A DNA stretch of 59,384 nt from Metaruminococcus_A sp900762715 (GCA_048204295.1 DBFBLF010000009.1:1-59384), one strand, 5' to 3'. Shown: positions 34,427 through 43,641, counted from the first letter of the stretch. Numbers and translations: made by a program. Notes: generated by a model from the sequence alone, not told the origin.

Positions 34427-35767
34427 ATGCATATTTTATCGGTTGACTTCGGCACCTCATCGGTCAAACTATCGGTTGTGGACGACCAGCTGAACATTTT
34501 GGACTCCGCAAAGGTTTCGTACCAGATCCGGGTCACCAATGGCGACTGGATCGAGCTCGACGGCGACGTGGTCTTCGACGCGATGCTGGAGGGAATCCGG
34601 AAGCTTTCCAAATATGCGGACAGCATCGAGCTGATCGGCTTTGACACCTTCTCCCCTTCCATGACCTTTATGGACTTAGACGGAAACGCGCTCCACCCGA
34701 TCCTGACCCACCTAGACCGCCGGAGCAAGGAGCAGACACAGGAAATCCTGCGGGTGATGGGGAAGGAAAAGTTCCAAAGCATCACCGGCATCCAGCCCTT
34801 TACCGGCGGCGCTTCCATTACGTCCGCCCTCTGGATGAAGGAAAAGCGCCCGGACGTCTTTGTGCCGGCCTGCAAAATCGGCCATCTCAACACCTACATA
34901 TACAAGCGCCTGACCGGCGTTTTTGCGACCGATCCGACCAACGCCTCCATGACCGGCATGTACAACACCGTTACCGGGGCGGGCTGGTCGGAGGAAATCT
35001 GCAATACTTTCGGCATCCCGATGAAAAAGCTCCCGCCGATCTATGAAGCGGGCAGCGTTCTGGGCGGGCTCAAGCCGGAAGTCGCAAACAAATGCGGTCT
35101 GCGTGCATGGATACCGGTGGCGCTCGGCGGGAACGACGCCGCGACCGCCCAGGTCGGCGCGGGGAACACCAGCTCCGGCGAAATCCTGAATATTTCAGGT
35201 AGCAGCGAAATGGTGTCCATCCTGTCAGACACGCCGATGGTAAACGACAAGTACTACCTCCGCTGCTCAGCCACTCCCGGCCTCTGGCAGATTTTCGCCA
35301 TCACGGCGAGCGGCTTTGCTATCGACTGGTTCCGGGAAGAATTCTACAAAGATATGGACGCCCGCACTTTCTTTGACAAGGAAATGCCGGACGTCATCGC
35401 AAACAACCTGAACACCACTGAGGTCGGCTTCCTTCCCTACATCGCCGGTGATCGGCAGAGCCTGGAGCCGAAGCGCGGCGCTTTTACCGGACTGACCCTC
35501 CAGGCGACCCGGAAGGATTTTCTGGCTGCGATTTTCCTGGGAATCCACGAGCCGATTAAACAGACCATCGCGTTGGCGGATGAATTCTTAAAACTGAATA
35601 AAACCATCAAGCTGACCGGCGGTATGGTGGACGACGCATTCCTTTCCATCAAGCATAAGCTCTTCCCCGGCTATGACTTTAAGGTCAAGCCGGACTGCCC
35701 TGTCCTGGGCAACGTTATTTTGGCGCTGAAAGGCCTGAAGCGGGCCGAATCCGGAAAGGAATCGTAA
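34427..35767 (+). CDS. FGGY-family carbohydrate kinase
   Basis: A 446-residue sugar kinase of the xylulokinase/gluconokinase superfamily. SVDFGTSSVKLSVVD is the N-terminal phosphate-1 motif, LTHLDRRSKEQTQ the substrate region near residue 95, and GGNDAATAQVGAG near 245 the phosphate-2/adenosine side; LTGGMVDDAFL near residue 390 closes the ATP site. AAGGAG lies before the ATG. It should phosphorylate the pathway's free sugar or ketose. It is the first gene of a five-enzyme set with an RpiB-like isomerase, split transketolase and DapA-family lyase. The substrate (xylulose, apulose, erythrulose or other) is not decidable. Confidence 0.88.
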   Translation: MHILSVDFGTSSVKLSVVDDQLNILDSAKVSYQIRVTNGDWIELDGDVVFDAMLEGIRKLSKYADSIELIGFDTFSPSMTFMDLDGNALHPILTHLDRRSKEQTQEILRVMGKEKFQSITGIQPFTGGASITSALWMKEKRPDVFVPACKIGHLNTYIYKRLTGVFATDPTNASMTGMYNTVTGAGWSEEICNTFGIPMKKLPPIYEAGSVLGGLKPEVANKCGLRAWIPVALGGNDAATAQVGAGNTSSGEILNISGSSEMVSILSDTPMVNDKYYLRCSATPGLWQIFAITASGFAIDWFREEFYKDMDARTFFDKEMPDVIANNLNTTEVGFLPYIAGDRQSLEPKRGAFTGLTLQATRKDFLAAIFLGIHEPIKQTIALADEFLKLNKTIKLTGGMVDDAFLSIKHKLFPGYDFKVKPDCPVLGNVILALKGLKRAESGKES

Positions 35768-35770
35768 CCT

Positions 35771-36274
35771 ATGGAAGCCTTGTTCGTCAACCGCTACTAC
35801 CCAACCAAAAAGCTGTTCGAGGAATTTTATAAGAAAACCTCCCAGAAATACAGCAAGATTATCGGGTTCATTGGGATTGCTCTGCTTGCGGTCACTGTGC
35901 TGACCCTCGCCTGGATGAACGCCCTTGACCTGTTCCTGCTCCTGTTCGCCCTTGTTGGATTTTCCCTCTGCCTCGCGCTGATTTTATTCCACAAAATCAT
36001 GGCTTACGGCGCCATGCGGCGCACCCTGAAGGAGCACGACGGAAAAATATACCAAACCATTGTTACCTTTACCGATAAAATCACCCTGCGCGAGGGAAGC
36101 GTTTCCCTTTCCCTCAACTATAAAGACATTGTAAAAACTGTTGACTGCGGCGGCCTTCTCGCGCTGATGTTCAGCAAGTCAAGCGGGGTCATCATTAAAA
36201 AAGACGGTTTTGCCCAGGGGGATTTCAAAAGCTTTTCCGCCTTTCTGGAAAAAAAGCTGAGCGAAAACAGTTAG
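35771..36274 (+). CDS. YcxB-like membrane protein
   Basis: A 167-residue protein with two transmembrane helices (~30-50 and 55-75) and a C-terminal cytoplasmic domain (~85-160) like the YcxB C-terminal domain: TIVTFTDKITLREGSVSLSL then YKDIVKTVDCGG. Function unknown. It starts three bases after the kinase stop with AAAGGA upstream, so it is in the operon, although a membrane protein of this kind is unusual among carbohydrate catabolic genes and it is not a transporter by any visible criterion. Confidence 0.75.
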   Translation: MEALFVNRYYPTKKLFEEFYKKTSQKYSKIIGFIGIALLAVTVLTLAWMNALDLFLLLFALVGFSLCLALILFHKIMAYGAMRRTLKEHDGKIYQTIVTFTDKITLREGSVSLSLNYKDIVKTVDCGGLLALMFSKSSGVIIKKDGFAQGDFKSFSAFLEKKLSENS

Positions 36275-36430
36275 GCAGCCGGTAAAACGCCGCCCGGCGC
36301 TTCCGCAGGGATATTTTTAGCCGTAAACCAAAAGTCTGCGGGCTTGCTTTCCCTTCCAGTCCATTTGTCAGTAAACCGGAAACGGTTACTCATAAACAAA
36401 CAACCCATCACCTTAAAGGAGGAACCTGTT

Positions 36431-36904
36431 ATGGTAATTTCTATTGGCTGTGACAACCTTGCAATCGACCTGAAAAATGCGGTGATCGAAGAGGTCAAAA
36501 AACTGGGGCACGAAGTCCTCGACTTCGGCGTAAAAACGCCGGAAGACCCGTACGATTATCCGGATGTGGCCTACCCGGTTGCCAAAGCGGTCGCCGATAA
36601 AAAAGCGGACCGCGCCATTCTGATCTGCGGCACCGGCATTGGCATGGCGATCTCCGCAAACAAGGTAAACGGCGTCTACGCGGCTGTCTGCCACGATATC
36701 TACTCCACCGAGCGGTCGATCCTTTCAAACGACTGCAACTGTATGTGCATGGGGGCTCTGGTCATTGGCAAAGCGACTGCGCTGACCCTTGTCCGCACCT
36801 GGCTTGGCCTCACCTTTAAAGAGAGCCCGTCCAGCAAAAAAATAGCGAAATTCAAAGAGATTGAAGCAGGAACCATGGAGGTGAAACTGCATGCCGACAA
36901 ATAA
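36431..36904 (+). CDS. RpiB/LacA/LacB-family sugar-phosphate isomerase
   Basis: A 157-residue aldose-ketose isomerase of the RpiB/LacAB fold. SIGCDNLAIDLKNAVIEEVK is the N-terminal strand-helix, ILICGTGIGMAISANKVNGVYAA contains the anion-hole GTGxG motif and the Cys catalytic base position (residue ~68), and the C-terminus is typical. AGGAGG lies 8 bases before the ATG at 36431. It overlaps the transketolase gene by 14 bases, so they are translated together. It would interconvert an aldose and a ketose phosphate feeding the transketolase. Confidence 0.88.
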   Translation: MVISIGCDNLAIDLKNAVIEEVKKLGHEVLDFGVKTPEDPYDYPDVAYPVAKAVADKKADRAILICGTGIGMAISANKVNGVYAAVCHDIYSTERSILSNDCNCMCMGALVIGKATALTLVRTWLGLTFKESPSSKKIAKFKEIEAGTMEVKLHADK

Positions 36905-37757
36905 GCCCTTTGACGAGCTTGCCCTGGAACGCCATGCCTTCAACATGCGCCGGATGATCTGCGAGACCATCATCAACAACGGCGAAGGCCACGGCGGCCC
37001 GGCCCTTTCCTGCGCCGACATCATGGCGGTGCTCTACATGAACGTCATGAAGATCGACATGGACGATCCCACCGGCAAGGACTGCGACAAATTCCTCCTC
37101 TCTGCCGGGCACAAATGCCTTGCGCTCTACGCGGCGCTGGCGGAAAAAGGGATTATCGACGAGAAAGTCCTTTCCACCTACAACCAGTTCGGCACTCCGG
37201 TTCCGGGCCATCCGGACATGACCAAGCTCCGGGGCGTCCAATTTTCCACCGGTTCGCTCGGGCACGGTCTGCCAATCGGCTGCGGCCTTGCAAAAGCCGC
37301 GAAGATGCAGGGTAAGGATTATATGACCTATGTCCTGATGGGGGACGGCGAACACGGCGAGGGTTCCGTCTGGGAGGCGGCCGCCTACGCCGTTCACAAC
37401 AAGCTTGATAACCTGGTCGCCATTATTGACGAAAACGGCCTGCAGATCAACGGCACCACCGCAGAGGTTCTCCGCCCGGCTCCGTTTGAGGACCGGTACG
37501 CCGGCTTCGGCTGGGCTGTGAAGTCGATTGACGGGCACAACCTCAAAGAGATTTACGACGCGCTGAACGCCGCTCCGTTTGAAGCCGGCAAGCCCAGCCT
37601 GATTGTCGCCAAGACCAAAAAGGGCCGCGGCATCTCCTTTATGGAAGGAAACATCAACTACCACCACTGGCACCCCGGCAAGGAAGAACAGGAAAAAGCC
37701 CTTGCAGAACTGGCCGCTATGGACGCGGCACTCAAAGAAAAGGAGGCGGCGAAATAA
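36891..37757 (+). CDS. Transketolase, N-terminal subunit
   Basis: A 288-residue subunit carrying the TPP pyrophosphate-binding domain of a split transketolase. LMGDGEHGEGSVWEAAAYAV (~145) is the GDG...N Mg-TPP motif with the following IIDENGLQ as the Asn end; GHGGPALSCADIM and LSAGHKCLALYA carry the usual N-terminal histidines. It pairs with the next gene, whose product supplies the pyrimidine-binding domain; together they form one active enzyme that moves two-carbon ketol groups. The end overlaps the next start (TAATG). Confidence 0.93.
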   Translation: MPTNKPFDELALERHAFNMRRMICETIINNGEGHGGPALSCADIMAVLYMNVMKIDMDDPTGKDCDKFLLSAGHKCLALYAALAEKGIIDEKVLSTYNQFGTPVPGHPDMTKLRGVQFSTGSLGHGLPIGCGLAKAAKMQGKDYMTYVLMGDGEHGEGSVWEAAAYAVHNKLDNLVAIIDENGLQINGTTAEVLRPAPFEDRYAGFGWAVKSIDGHNLKEIYDALNAAPFEAGKPSLIVAKTKKGRGISFMEGNINYHHWHPGKEEQEKALAELAAMDAALKEKEAAK

Positions 37758-38698
37758 TGGCGGTACAGGATCCGAGAAAAGTATTTGAAAAAGTGTTTTT
37801 GGAAATCGGCAAAGAGAACCCGAAGGTCGTCGGCGTTTCGTGCGACTCTGCAAAGGGCGCGGGAATGTGGTCCTTTGTGGAAGCATTCCCCGAACGGTAC
37901 GTTGAGACCGGTATTTCCGAACAGAACGCCATCGGCATTGCGGCGGGTCTTTCCCAGCAGGGATTTATCCCGGTCGTTGTTGCCATTAACCCCTTCCTCA
38001 CCATGCGGAGCTACGAGCAGGTGCGGGATGACGTAGGCTACGTCAACATGAACGTAAAGATTGTCGGTTCGGGCGGCGGCCTCGCCTACTCCACCCTGGG
38101 CTCCACCCATGAAACCATAGAGGATATTGCCGTCATGCGGACAATTCCCCACCTGACCATCTTCACCCCCTGCGATGGCTATGAGGTCGAGCAGGCCATC
38201 CGCAAGGCAATTGAAATTGATGGGCCGGTTTACATCCGGATGCCCCGCCAGGGCAGAGAAGACCTTACCGACCCGGCGAGCCGCCACTTTGTTCCGGGCA
38301 AGGCGGAAATTTTTGAGGGCGGCGACGACGTCGCTATCCTGGTTTCCGGCACGCTGGCAAACGAGGCCAGAGAAGCCGCGGAGCTTCTCAAGGCGGAGGG
38401 GATTAAAGCGACGGTTGCGAACTTCATGACCGTCAAGCCGCTGGATGAAGAAGCCGTCAAAGCGCTCTACGCCAAAACAAAAATGCTGGTGACGGTAGAA
38501 GAGCACTGTGACCGCGGCGGGCTGGGAACCGCTGTGGCGGAGGTTGTCTCCTCCATCCGCTCCGATAAACCGCTTTACCGCCTCGGCATTCCCGAAGGCT
38601 CCAAAGAAGTCGGCCCCTATCTTGAGGTGCTGGACTTTTACGGGCTTTCCGGCAAAAAGATTGCGGACAAAACCGCCGCGCTCTATAAGGCTCTGTAA
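37757..38698 (+). CDS. Transketolase, C-terminal subunit
   Basis: A 313-residue partner subunit. The pyrimidine domain has ETGISEQNAIGIAAGLSQQG (the Glu that activates TPP) near residue 55, FLTMRSYEQVRDDVGY near 80, and a C-terminal transketolase_C domain from ~190 (ILVSGTLANEAREAAELL). It is coupled to the N-terminal subunit gene by a TAATG overlap. Split transketolases like this occur both as housekeeping enzymes in Clostridia and as dedicated pathway enzymes (for example in apiose and sulfoquinovose catabolism); operon context favours a dedicated role. Confidence 0.93.
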   Translation: MAVQDPRKVFEKVFLEIGKENPKVVGVSCDSAKGAGMWSFVEAFPERYVETGISEQNAIGIAAGLSQQGFIPVVVAINPFLTMRSYEQVRDDVGYVNMNVKIVGSGGGLAYSTLGSTHETIEDIAVMRTIPHLTIFTPCDGYEVEQAIRKAIEIDGPVYIRMPRQGREDLTDPASRHFVPGKAEIFEGGDDVAILVSGTLANEAREAAELLKAEGIKATVANFMTVKPLDEEAVKALYAKTKMLVTVEEHCDRGGLGTAVAEVVSSIRSDKPLYRLGIPEGSKEVGPYLEVLDFYGLSGKKIADKTAALYKAL

Positions 38699-38712
38699 GA
38701 AAGGCGGACGAC

Positions 38713-39603
38713 ATGAACAAACTTTGTACCGGCGTTTTTTCGCCGATTACCACCACTTTTGACGCGGACGGAACGCTGAACCTGAAAGCGCTCAAGGAAA
38801 ATGTCCTTAAGTACGCAAAGACCCCGCTTGCCGGGTATCTGGCGCTGGGTTCAAACGGAGAGAACAAATCGCTGACCTGGGACGAAAAAATCGAGGTTGC
38901 CAGGGTCATTATTGAGAACAAGGCCCCGGAGCAGATTGTGATGGCGGGTTCAATTTTTGAATCCACGGCTGAGACCATCTCCTTTGCAAAAGAGATGGAA
39001 AAACTCGGCGCTGATTACATCACCCTCCTCTCCCCCTGCTACTTCAAGAGCATGATGAAGGACGAGGTTCTCATCAAGTACTTTACCGACGTCGCCTCCG
39101 CGGTCGATACCCCCTGCATGCTCTACAACGCGCCCCAGTTCTGCGGCGGAATTACGCTGAGCGTGAATGTCATCAACGAATGCGCCAAACACCCGAACAT
39201 CGTGGGCATTAAGGATTCCTCCTCCGGGAACATGGAAAAGATCGCCCTGAGCGCTCCGGAAGGGTTCCAGGTGCTTTCCGGGTCGATTAACACATTCCTG
39301 AGCTGCCTGTTAAACGGCGGCATTGGGGGAATCATTTCGCTGGCAAATTCAACCCCCGAAGTTGTCTGCCGCCTCTATGATTATTTCATGGACGGCCAGT
39401 ACGAAAAAGCGGCCGCTCTCAACCGGGAGCTGATCAAAGCAAACCTCAGCATCTCAGGCAAATACGGTGTGGCGGGCGTCAAGTATGCCATGGATAAAAA
39501 CGGCTACTTCGGCGGCGCGCCACGGCTTCCCCTCCTACCGATTTCGGAGGACGGGAAAAAGGCAATCGACGCTTGTTTGGAAGCTGCGGATTTCAGCCTG
39601 TAG
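38713..39603 (+). CDS. DapA/DHDPS-family aldolase (lyase)
   Basis: A 296-residue (beta/alpha)8 class I aldolase of the dihydrodipicolinate synthase/N-acetylneuraminate lyase family. The Schiff-base lysine is Lys167 in VGIKDSSSG and the conserved Tyr is Tyr138 in MLYNAP; GSNGE (46-50) replaces the GTTGE carboxylate loop. Such proteins cleave or form 2-oxo-acid aldols. With the other genes it could split a 2-keto-3-deoxy or 4-hydroxy-2-oxo acid. It is the last gene of the operon and is not the biosynthetic dapA by context. Confidence 0.9.
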   Translation: MNKLCTGVFSPITTTFDADGTLNLKALKENVLKYAKTPLAGYLALGSNGENKSLTWDEKIEVARVIIENKAPEQIVMAGSIFESTAETISFAKEMEKLGADYITLLSPCYFKSMMKDEVLIKYFTDVASAVDTPCMLYNAPQFCGGITLSVNVINECAKHPNIVGIKDSSSGNMEKIALSAPEGFQVLSGSINTFLSCLLNGGIGGIISLANSTPEVVCRLYDYFMDGQYEKAAALNRELIKANLSISGKYGVAGVKYAMDKNGYFGGAPRLPLLPISEDGKKAIDACLEAADFSL

Positions 39604-39668
39604 CCGGACATAAAAAACACCCTTTCCATATTTCCGAGATGTTCTTAGCGGAGATTTGAGGGCTATAT

Positions 39669-39705
39669 GTACCCGAAAGGCATTTTACCTTTCGGGTACT
39701 GCTTT
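39669..39705. terminator. Bidirectional terminator at the island boundary
   Basis: GTACCCGAAAGG-7 nt-CCTTTCGGGTAC followed by TGCTTTT; between the catabolic operon and the recombinase gene. Confidence 0.85.
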
Positions 39706-41373
39706 TCAGGCGGTTTTAGTTGTAGGGCGTGCGAGGACTTCGATGGCGGGCATTCCATTCTGCTCCGGCAGCTGGAATGCATAGTGGATGATAATTGGGT
39801 TTCCTGCTGTTCGGGAATACTTTTCCGGCTTCTCGTATACCTCAATCCTGCGGATGAACACTCGCAGCAGTTCAGGTGTCAGATTTGGCATCTCCAAGTA
39901 TTCCTTTGCTTTGTCCATAAATTCCTGAATGCACTTTTCCCGCATATCCAGTTTATTGATGCGCTCAGTAATGGATGTCAATTCCTGCTGCAGTTCCGCT
40001 TGTTCCTGCTCAAAACCGTTTGCCATCACATCGTAACGCTCCGGTGTCAGCCGACCGCATACCCTGTCCTCATATAGGCACCGAATGATGTTGTCCAACT
40101 CTTTGATACGCTTTTCGATCTGCACCTTTTCACGCTCGGCGGTTTTGTAGAATTTTTTTGCTTCTGCTTCGCCGTTCTGCGCTGCCATAGCATAAAATTC
40201 TTCCGGCTGTTCTCTTGCAAAGGCGGTTACCGTTTTCAAATTGTGCAGGATGATTTGGTCAAGCACATTTTCCCGGATATAGTGTGCGGTACAGTCGCTG
40301 GTTCTCCTTTGGAAACCTCCGCATTGGAAATTGTTGTTTTCCGGTTTGATGGTTTTCCCTCGGTGCAGATACAACCGCTTTCCGCAGTCACCGCAGAAAA
40401 GGTATCCGGCATATTTATCGGTTTCACCATGCTTGTCAGGTCGCCTGCGTCCTTCATAGTGCTTCTGCACCAAGTCAAAGGTTTTACGATCGATGATTGC
40501 TTCGTGCGTGTCCCTGAATATGAGGATGTTTTCAGGAGCATTTTTCAATCTCTTTTTCAGTTTATTGGACTTGGAATAGGTTTTAAAGTTTACGGTATCA
40601 CCGGCATATTCCTGATTTGAAAGCATTGCCCGAACTGTTGTCTGCGCCCAATGATATGGTCTTGTTAGATCAGGGCTGCCGGATTTACTTCCGGTTGTCT
40701 TGAAAGCATAAACGCTTGGAGATACAATCTGCTCTTTGGAAAGCCTGTCACAGATTTTTACGATACCTATTCCGCTTGCATACATCTCAAAGATGCGTTT
40801 GACAACCGGTGCTGTTTCCGGATTGGGAATGAACTGTTTGGGATTGTCAGGATTTTTCATATACCCATATGGAATGGTGGAACCGACCCGCTCACCGCGC
40901 TCGCCCTTCGCTCTCTGTACCGCTCTGATTTTACGGCTGGTATCTCTGGCGTAAAAATCGTTGAAATAATTCTTGATGCCGGAAAAATCGCTGACGCCGT
41001 TTACGCTGTCCACACCATCGTTGACAGCGATAAACCGCACATCGTACTGCGGGAAGGTGATTTCCATCAGCATTCCTGTCTGCAGATAGTCTCGGCCAAG
41101 ACGGGATTGGTCTTTCACGATCACGATTCCGACCCTGCCGCATTCCACCTCGTACATCATCCGCTTGAAGGCAGGACGGTTAAAATCGGCTCCTGAAAAT
41201 CCGTCATCCACATAAAACTGAATGTTTGGAAAGCGATGTTCTTCCGCATACCTTTGCAGCATCAGCCTTTGGTTTTCAATGGACAGAGATTCACCGAGCC
41301 TTTCATCCTCCTGACTGAGTCTGCAATAAAGCGCAGTTATTAAATTTCTGTTTGTATTTTCGGTTGATCTCAT
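39706..41373 (-). CDS. Large serine recombinase
   Basis: A 555-residue site-specific recombinase. The resolvase domain (~10-165) contains TALYCRLSQEDE with the nucleophilic Ser, SLSIENQR and VKDQSRLGRDYLQTG. The Recombinase domain (~180-290; GYMKNPDNPKQFIPNPETAPVV, GDTVNFKT), a zinc ribbon (~325-360, CGDCGKRL ... CGG ... C) and a long coiled coil (~400-500) follow. AAAGGA lies before the ATG at 41373. Such enzymes integrate and excise mobile elements. It is downstream of the RepA-like, RHH and small genes on one minus-strand unit. The attachment sites were not found. Confidence 0.93.
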   Translation of the reverse strand: MRSTENTNRNLITALYCRLSQEDERLGESLSIENQRLMLQRYAEEHRFPNIQFYVDDGFSGADFNRPAFKRMMYEVECGRVGIVIVKDQSRLGRDYLQTGMLMEITFPQYDVRFIAVNDGVDSVNGVSDFSGIKNYFNDFYARDTSRKIRAVQRAKGERGERVGSTIPYGYMKNPDNPKQFIPNPETAPVVKRIFEMYASGIGIVKICDRLSKEQIVSPSVYAFKTTGSKSGSPDLTRPYHWAQTTVRAMLSNQEYAGDTVNFKTYSKSNKLKKRLKNAPENILIFRDTHEAIIDRKTFDLVQKHYEGRRRPDKHGETDKYAGYLFCGDCGKRLYLHRGKTIKPENNNFQCGGFQRRTSDCTAHYIRENVLDQIILHNLKTVTAFAREQPEEFYAMAAQNGEAEAKKFYKTAEREKVQIEKRIKELDNIIRCLYEDRVCGRLTPERYDVMANGFEQEQAELQQELTSITERINKLDMREKCIQEFMDKAKEYLEMPNLTPELLRVFIRRIEVYEKPEKYSRTAGNPIIIHYAFQLPEQNGMPAIEVLARPTTKTA

Positions 41374-41470
41374 TTTCACATTTCCTTTCCGAGCGAAAGT
41401 TCGCTCTGTCAAACCGAATAGGATACGACCACAACATATCACTACTCCGGTCAAAAGTCCAGCGGCAATA

Positions 41471-41692
41471 CTACTGACTTTTTTGACCGTTTATCAGATA
41501 CTCAAATTTGTCTTTGGCATACTCAGTATCTGTTCCAACAGGAAAACAAGCCATAACAGGATATTGCTTTCCGCCAATGGTCAGTACATAACCGAGACCG
41601 ATATGCTGTTTTTCTTCCGTTCCTGTTCTCAGCTTGAGAACCTTCTCACGCCTTTTTCGCAGTAATTCAAAATCTATACTTTTATCTTTCAT
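41471..41692 (-). CDS. Small mobile-element protein of unknown function (73 aa)
   Basis: A 73-residue protein, KDKSIDFELLRKRREKVLKL then TEEKQHIGLGYVLTIGGKQY and a C-terminal PVGTDTEYAKDKFEYLINGQ. It begins with a charged helix followed by beta-prone sequence. AAAGGA lies 5 bases before the ATG at 41692; the longer open frame upstream belongs to the region of the neighbouring gene. It is located between the RHH and the serine recombinase genes, so it may regulate or assist mobility, but no family was recognised. Confidence 0.65.
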   Translation of the reverse strand: MKDKSIDFELLRKRREKVLKLRTGTEEKQHIGLGYVLTIGGKQYPVMACFPVGTDTEYAKDKFEYLINGQKSQ

Positions 41693-41723
41693 AAAAATCC
41701 TTTCTGCCTTTTGGCTGTCAAAA

Positions 41724-42137
41724 TTAAAGCGACTGTGTGTCCTTGCGTTTAAATAAATCGTCGAGTCTGACTTTGCCTCTTGTACGGCGGACATTTCGGA
41801 TTGCATCTTTTCGCATATCTTCAATTTCGCTCGGAGTAAAGTCGGTAATTTCCGAAAACATCCGCATGATGAGTTCCATTTCCACAGCATATCGGAACAT
41901 ACTTTTTGCGATCTGCAAGGTTTGTGCTTCGCTCATCTCTGCGATAGCCTTTGACAGCTTTTCGCTGATGACCGTATCGTTTTCATCCAGCAGTTTGTCT
42001 GCGATCAGGTTATCCACCGCAAAGGAAACAAAATCATTGCGGGAACGATAATCATATTTTTTGATGGCTTCATCCATTTTTAGCACTGTTTCTTTGTCTA
42101 AATAGAGGCTGATTCTCTGTTTGTCTTCCGATTCCAT
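41724..42137 (-). CDS. CopG/RHH-type mobile-element regulator
   Basis: A 137-residue protein whose N-terminus, DKQRISLYLDKETVLKMDEA followed by YRSRNDFVSFAVDNLI, is a ribbon-helix-helix DNA-binding domain; the rest is helical with a MELIMRMFSEI segment and a basic C-terminus (RNVRRTRGKVRLDDLFKRK). AGGAG lies 5 bases before the ATG at 42137. Proteins of this kind commonly accompany Rep or mobilisation genes of clostridial integrative elements and probably regulate them. Confidence 0.8.
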   Translation of the reverse strand: MESEDKQRISLYLDKETVLKMDEAIKKYDYRSRNDFVSFAVDNLIADKLLDENDTVISEKLSKAIAEMSEAQTLQIAKSMFRYAVEMELIMRMFSEITDFTPSEIEDMRKDAIRNVRRTRGKVRLDDLFKRKDTQSL

Positions 42138-42642
42138 ATTTTCTCCTTTCCCGGCGTTACACCAAACGGTAACGCCGTATTTTATTGCCTGAAATGCCTT
42201 TGTTTCGGGCATTTTTCTTTTTAGCAATCCTGTTTTTGATGCCAAAGTCTGAAACAGGTGCACCTGCAACCCCGAATTTCATTGAAGGTGAAAACCTCCG
42301 GGAAACGCCGTAGCCACGCCATTCTTCGGTCGGCATTGCCGTCCGATGTGAACCGCAGCGGGGCGTTTACAACCCCGCTGCTTTCTCCTGCAATCTTTTC
42401 GACCCTGAAAATTTGCTGCTGCACCCCCGTATTATTTGCCCAACGATTCTGCACACTTCCTGCTGATTGTTTGAGCCGCTTTATTCGCACCGCAAACCGC
42501 CTGCAATCGCTTTTCTGACTATCGGTCGAGCAAACAGCCGATGGTGTGGTTTACTCGCTGAAACCGGCGGATTTTCGCCCTGTGACGATTGTGACGATAT
42601 TTTGAGGAGCAGGGACTGTGACGGTACCGTCATCCCGGCAAA
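42138..42642 (-). other. Gap between rep-like ATPase and RHH gene, with residual coding character
   Basis: No gene is certain here. After the ATPase stop (TAA at 42645) the same frame stays open to 42483, with Pro/Ser/Gln-rich coding-like sequence (MTVPSQSLLLKISSQSSQ region). Four TGTGACG direct repeats (42581, 42590, 42617, 42671) fall within or beside it. A hairpin GGCGTTAC/GTAACGCC lies just before the RHH gene. It could be an eroded C-terminus of the ATPase or an origin region. Confidence 0.35.
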
Positions 42643-43641
42643 TTAAGCTGTGTCAAGGGTTTGCGGACTTTGTGACGGTTCTTTTCCGCACACCGTTTCA
42701 ATCGTCATATCGTCATTACCGTCATAGATAATCAGCAGCTCCCTGCGTTTTCCTGTTCGGTTGCAGGTGAATTCTACCCCCATATTTTTCAGCTCTTTTT
42801 CATACCGGTTCAGTTTTCGTGTAAGAACATTTCCGTTGATTCCGCCGCCCAGCTTTTCGGATAACTCGCCTGCCGTTCCGCAGAATTCTTTTTCTGCTGT
42901 CAGACAGTTCATCAGCAGAGGAAAGAATACTTCGCTCTTTAACGAATTGACAAGCGGCGTATCGCTCGAAACAAATATCCATTCGTTTGTTTCTTCATCC
43001 CTGCGGATATTCAGAATCTGTTCCTCTACATCCCGCCCTTTGATATACAGCTTGGCTTCCTTGTCGCCGACATTTTCCCGCTTGAGAACATAGCTGCCGT
43101 CCGCTGCGCCGAGCAGTCCGGTTGAACCGGTGACCATATTGTGCGGATCGCTGTCGAACTGTTTTCTCAAATGCTGTACGACTACAACGGCAATATGGTA
43201 TTTATCCGCAAGTGCTTTTAACAATCCAATATCCTTGTAGTCAGTCGCATACAAATTGGACTCTCCGCTGTTTTCACGAACCTTTTGCAGCGTGTCTATG
43301 ATGACGAGATTGGTGTCGGGATGTTCTGTGATAAATTCTTCGATCTGCTCGCACAGTCCGTCCGATAAAGATTTTGACAGTGTTGCGAAGTGGAGATTCT
43401 CCGGCGCATCCTCCGTCAGATCCATCAGCCGCTGCTGGATACGGTTGAGGCTGTCCTCTAAACACAGCGACAGTACCGTTCCTTTTTCTGTCTGCAGATT
43501 CCAGAATGGTTTTCCCTGCGCTACCCGCAGAGAAAGCAGGAGGAGCAACCACGATTTCCCAGTCTTGGCAGCTCCGGCTAAGATATGAAGTCCCTGCGGC
43601 AGCAACCCATCCACCACAAACCGAATCTGAGGCAGACGCAT
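42643..43641 (-). CDS. RepA/KaiC-like AAA ATPase of the mobile element
   Basis: A 332-residue ATPase. The Walker A motif AGAAKTGKSW is near residue 24 and the Walker B/NLVIIDTLQKVREN near 113, with an arginine/His sensor region VVVVQHLRK near 155, as in RepA and DnaB-like hexameric helicases. The C-terminal third is a wHTH-like region. The frame is open upstream to a well placed ATG at 43689 (AAAGGA 7 bases before it), but codon 4 of that start is TAA, so the protein must start at ATG 43641 or be defective. Replication or maintenance of the excised element is the likely role. Confidence 0.7.
   Translation of the reverse strand: MRLPQIRFVVDGLLPQGLHILAGAAKTGKSWLLLLLSLRVAQGKPFWNLQTEKGTVLSLCLEDSLNRIQQRLMDLTEDAPENLHFATLSKSLSDGLCEQIEEFITEHPDTNLVIIDTLQKVRENSGESNLYATDYKDIGLLKALADKYHIAVVVVQHLRKQFDSDPHNMVTGSTGLLGAADGSYVLKRENVGDKEAKLYIKGRDVEEQILNIRRDEETNEWIFVSSDTPLVNSLKSEVFFPLLMNCLTAEKEFCGTAGELSEKLGGGINGNVLTRKLNRYEKELKNMGVEFTCNRTGKRRELLIIYDGNDDMTIETVCGKEPSQSPQTLDTA

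Noticed and set aside
36431..38698. Sulfoquinovose sulfo-transketolase pathway
   Set aside because: RpiB-like plus split transketolase fits, but no sulfo-sugar isomerase, sulfoacetaldehyde reductase, or exporter is present, and an FGGY kinase is not part of that route. Kept only as a comparison.
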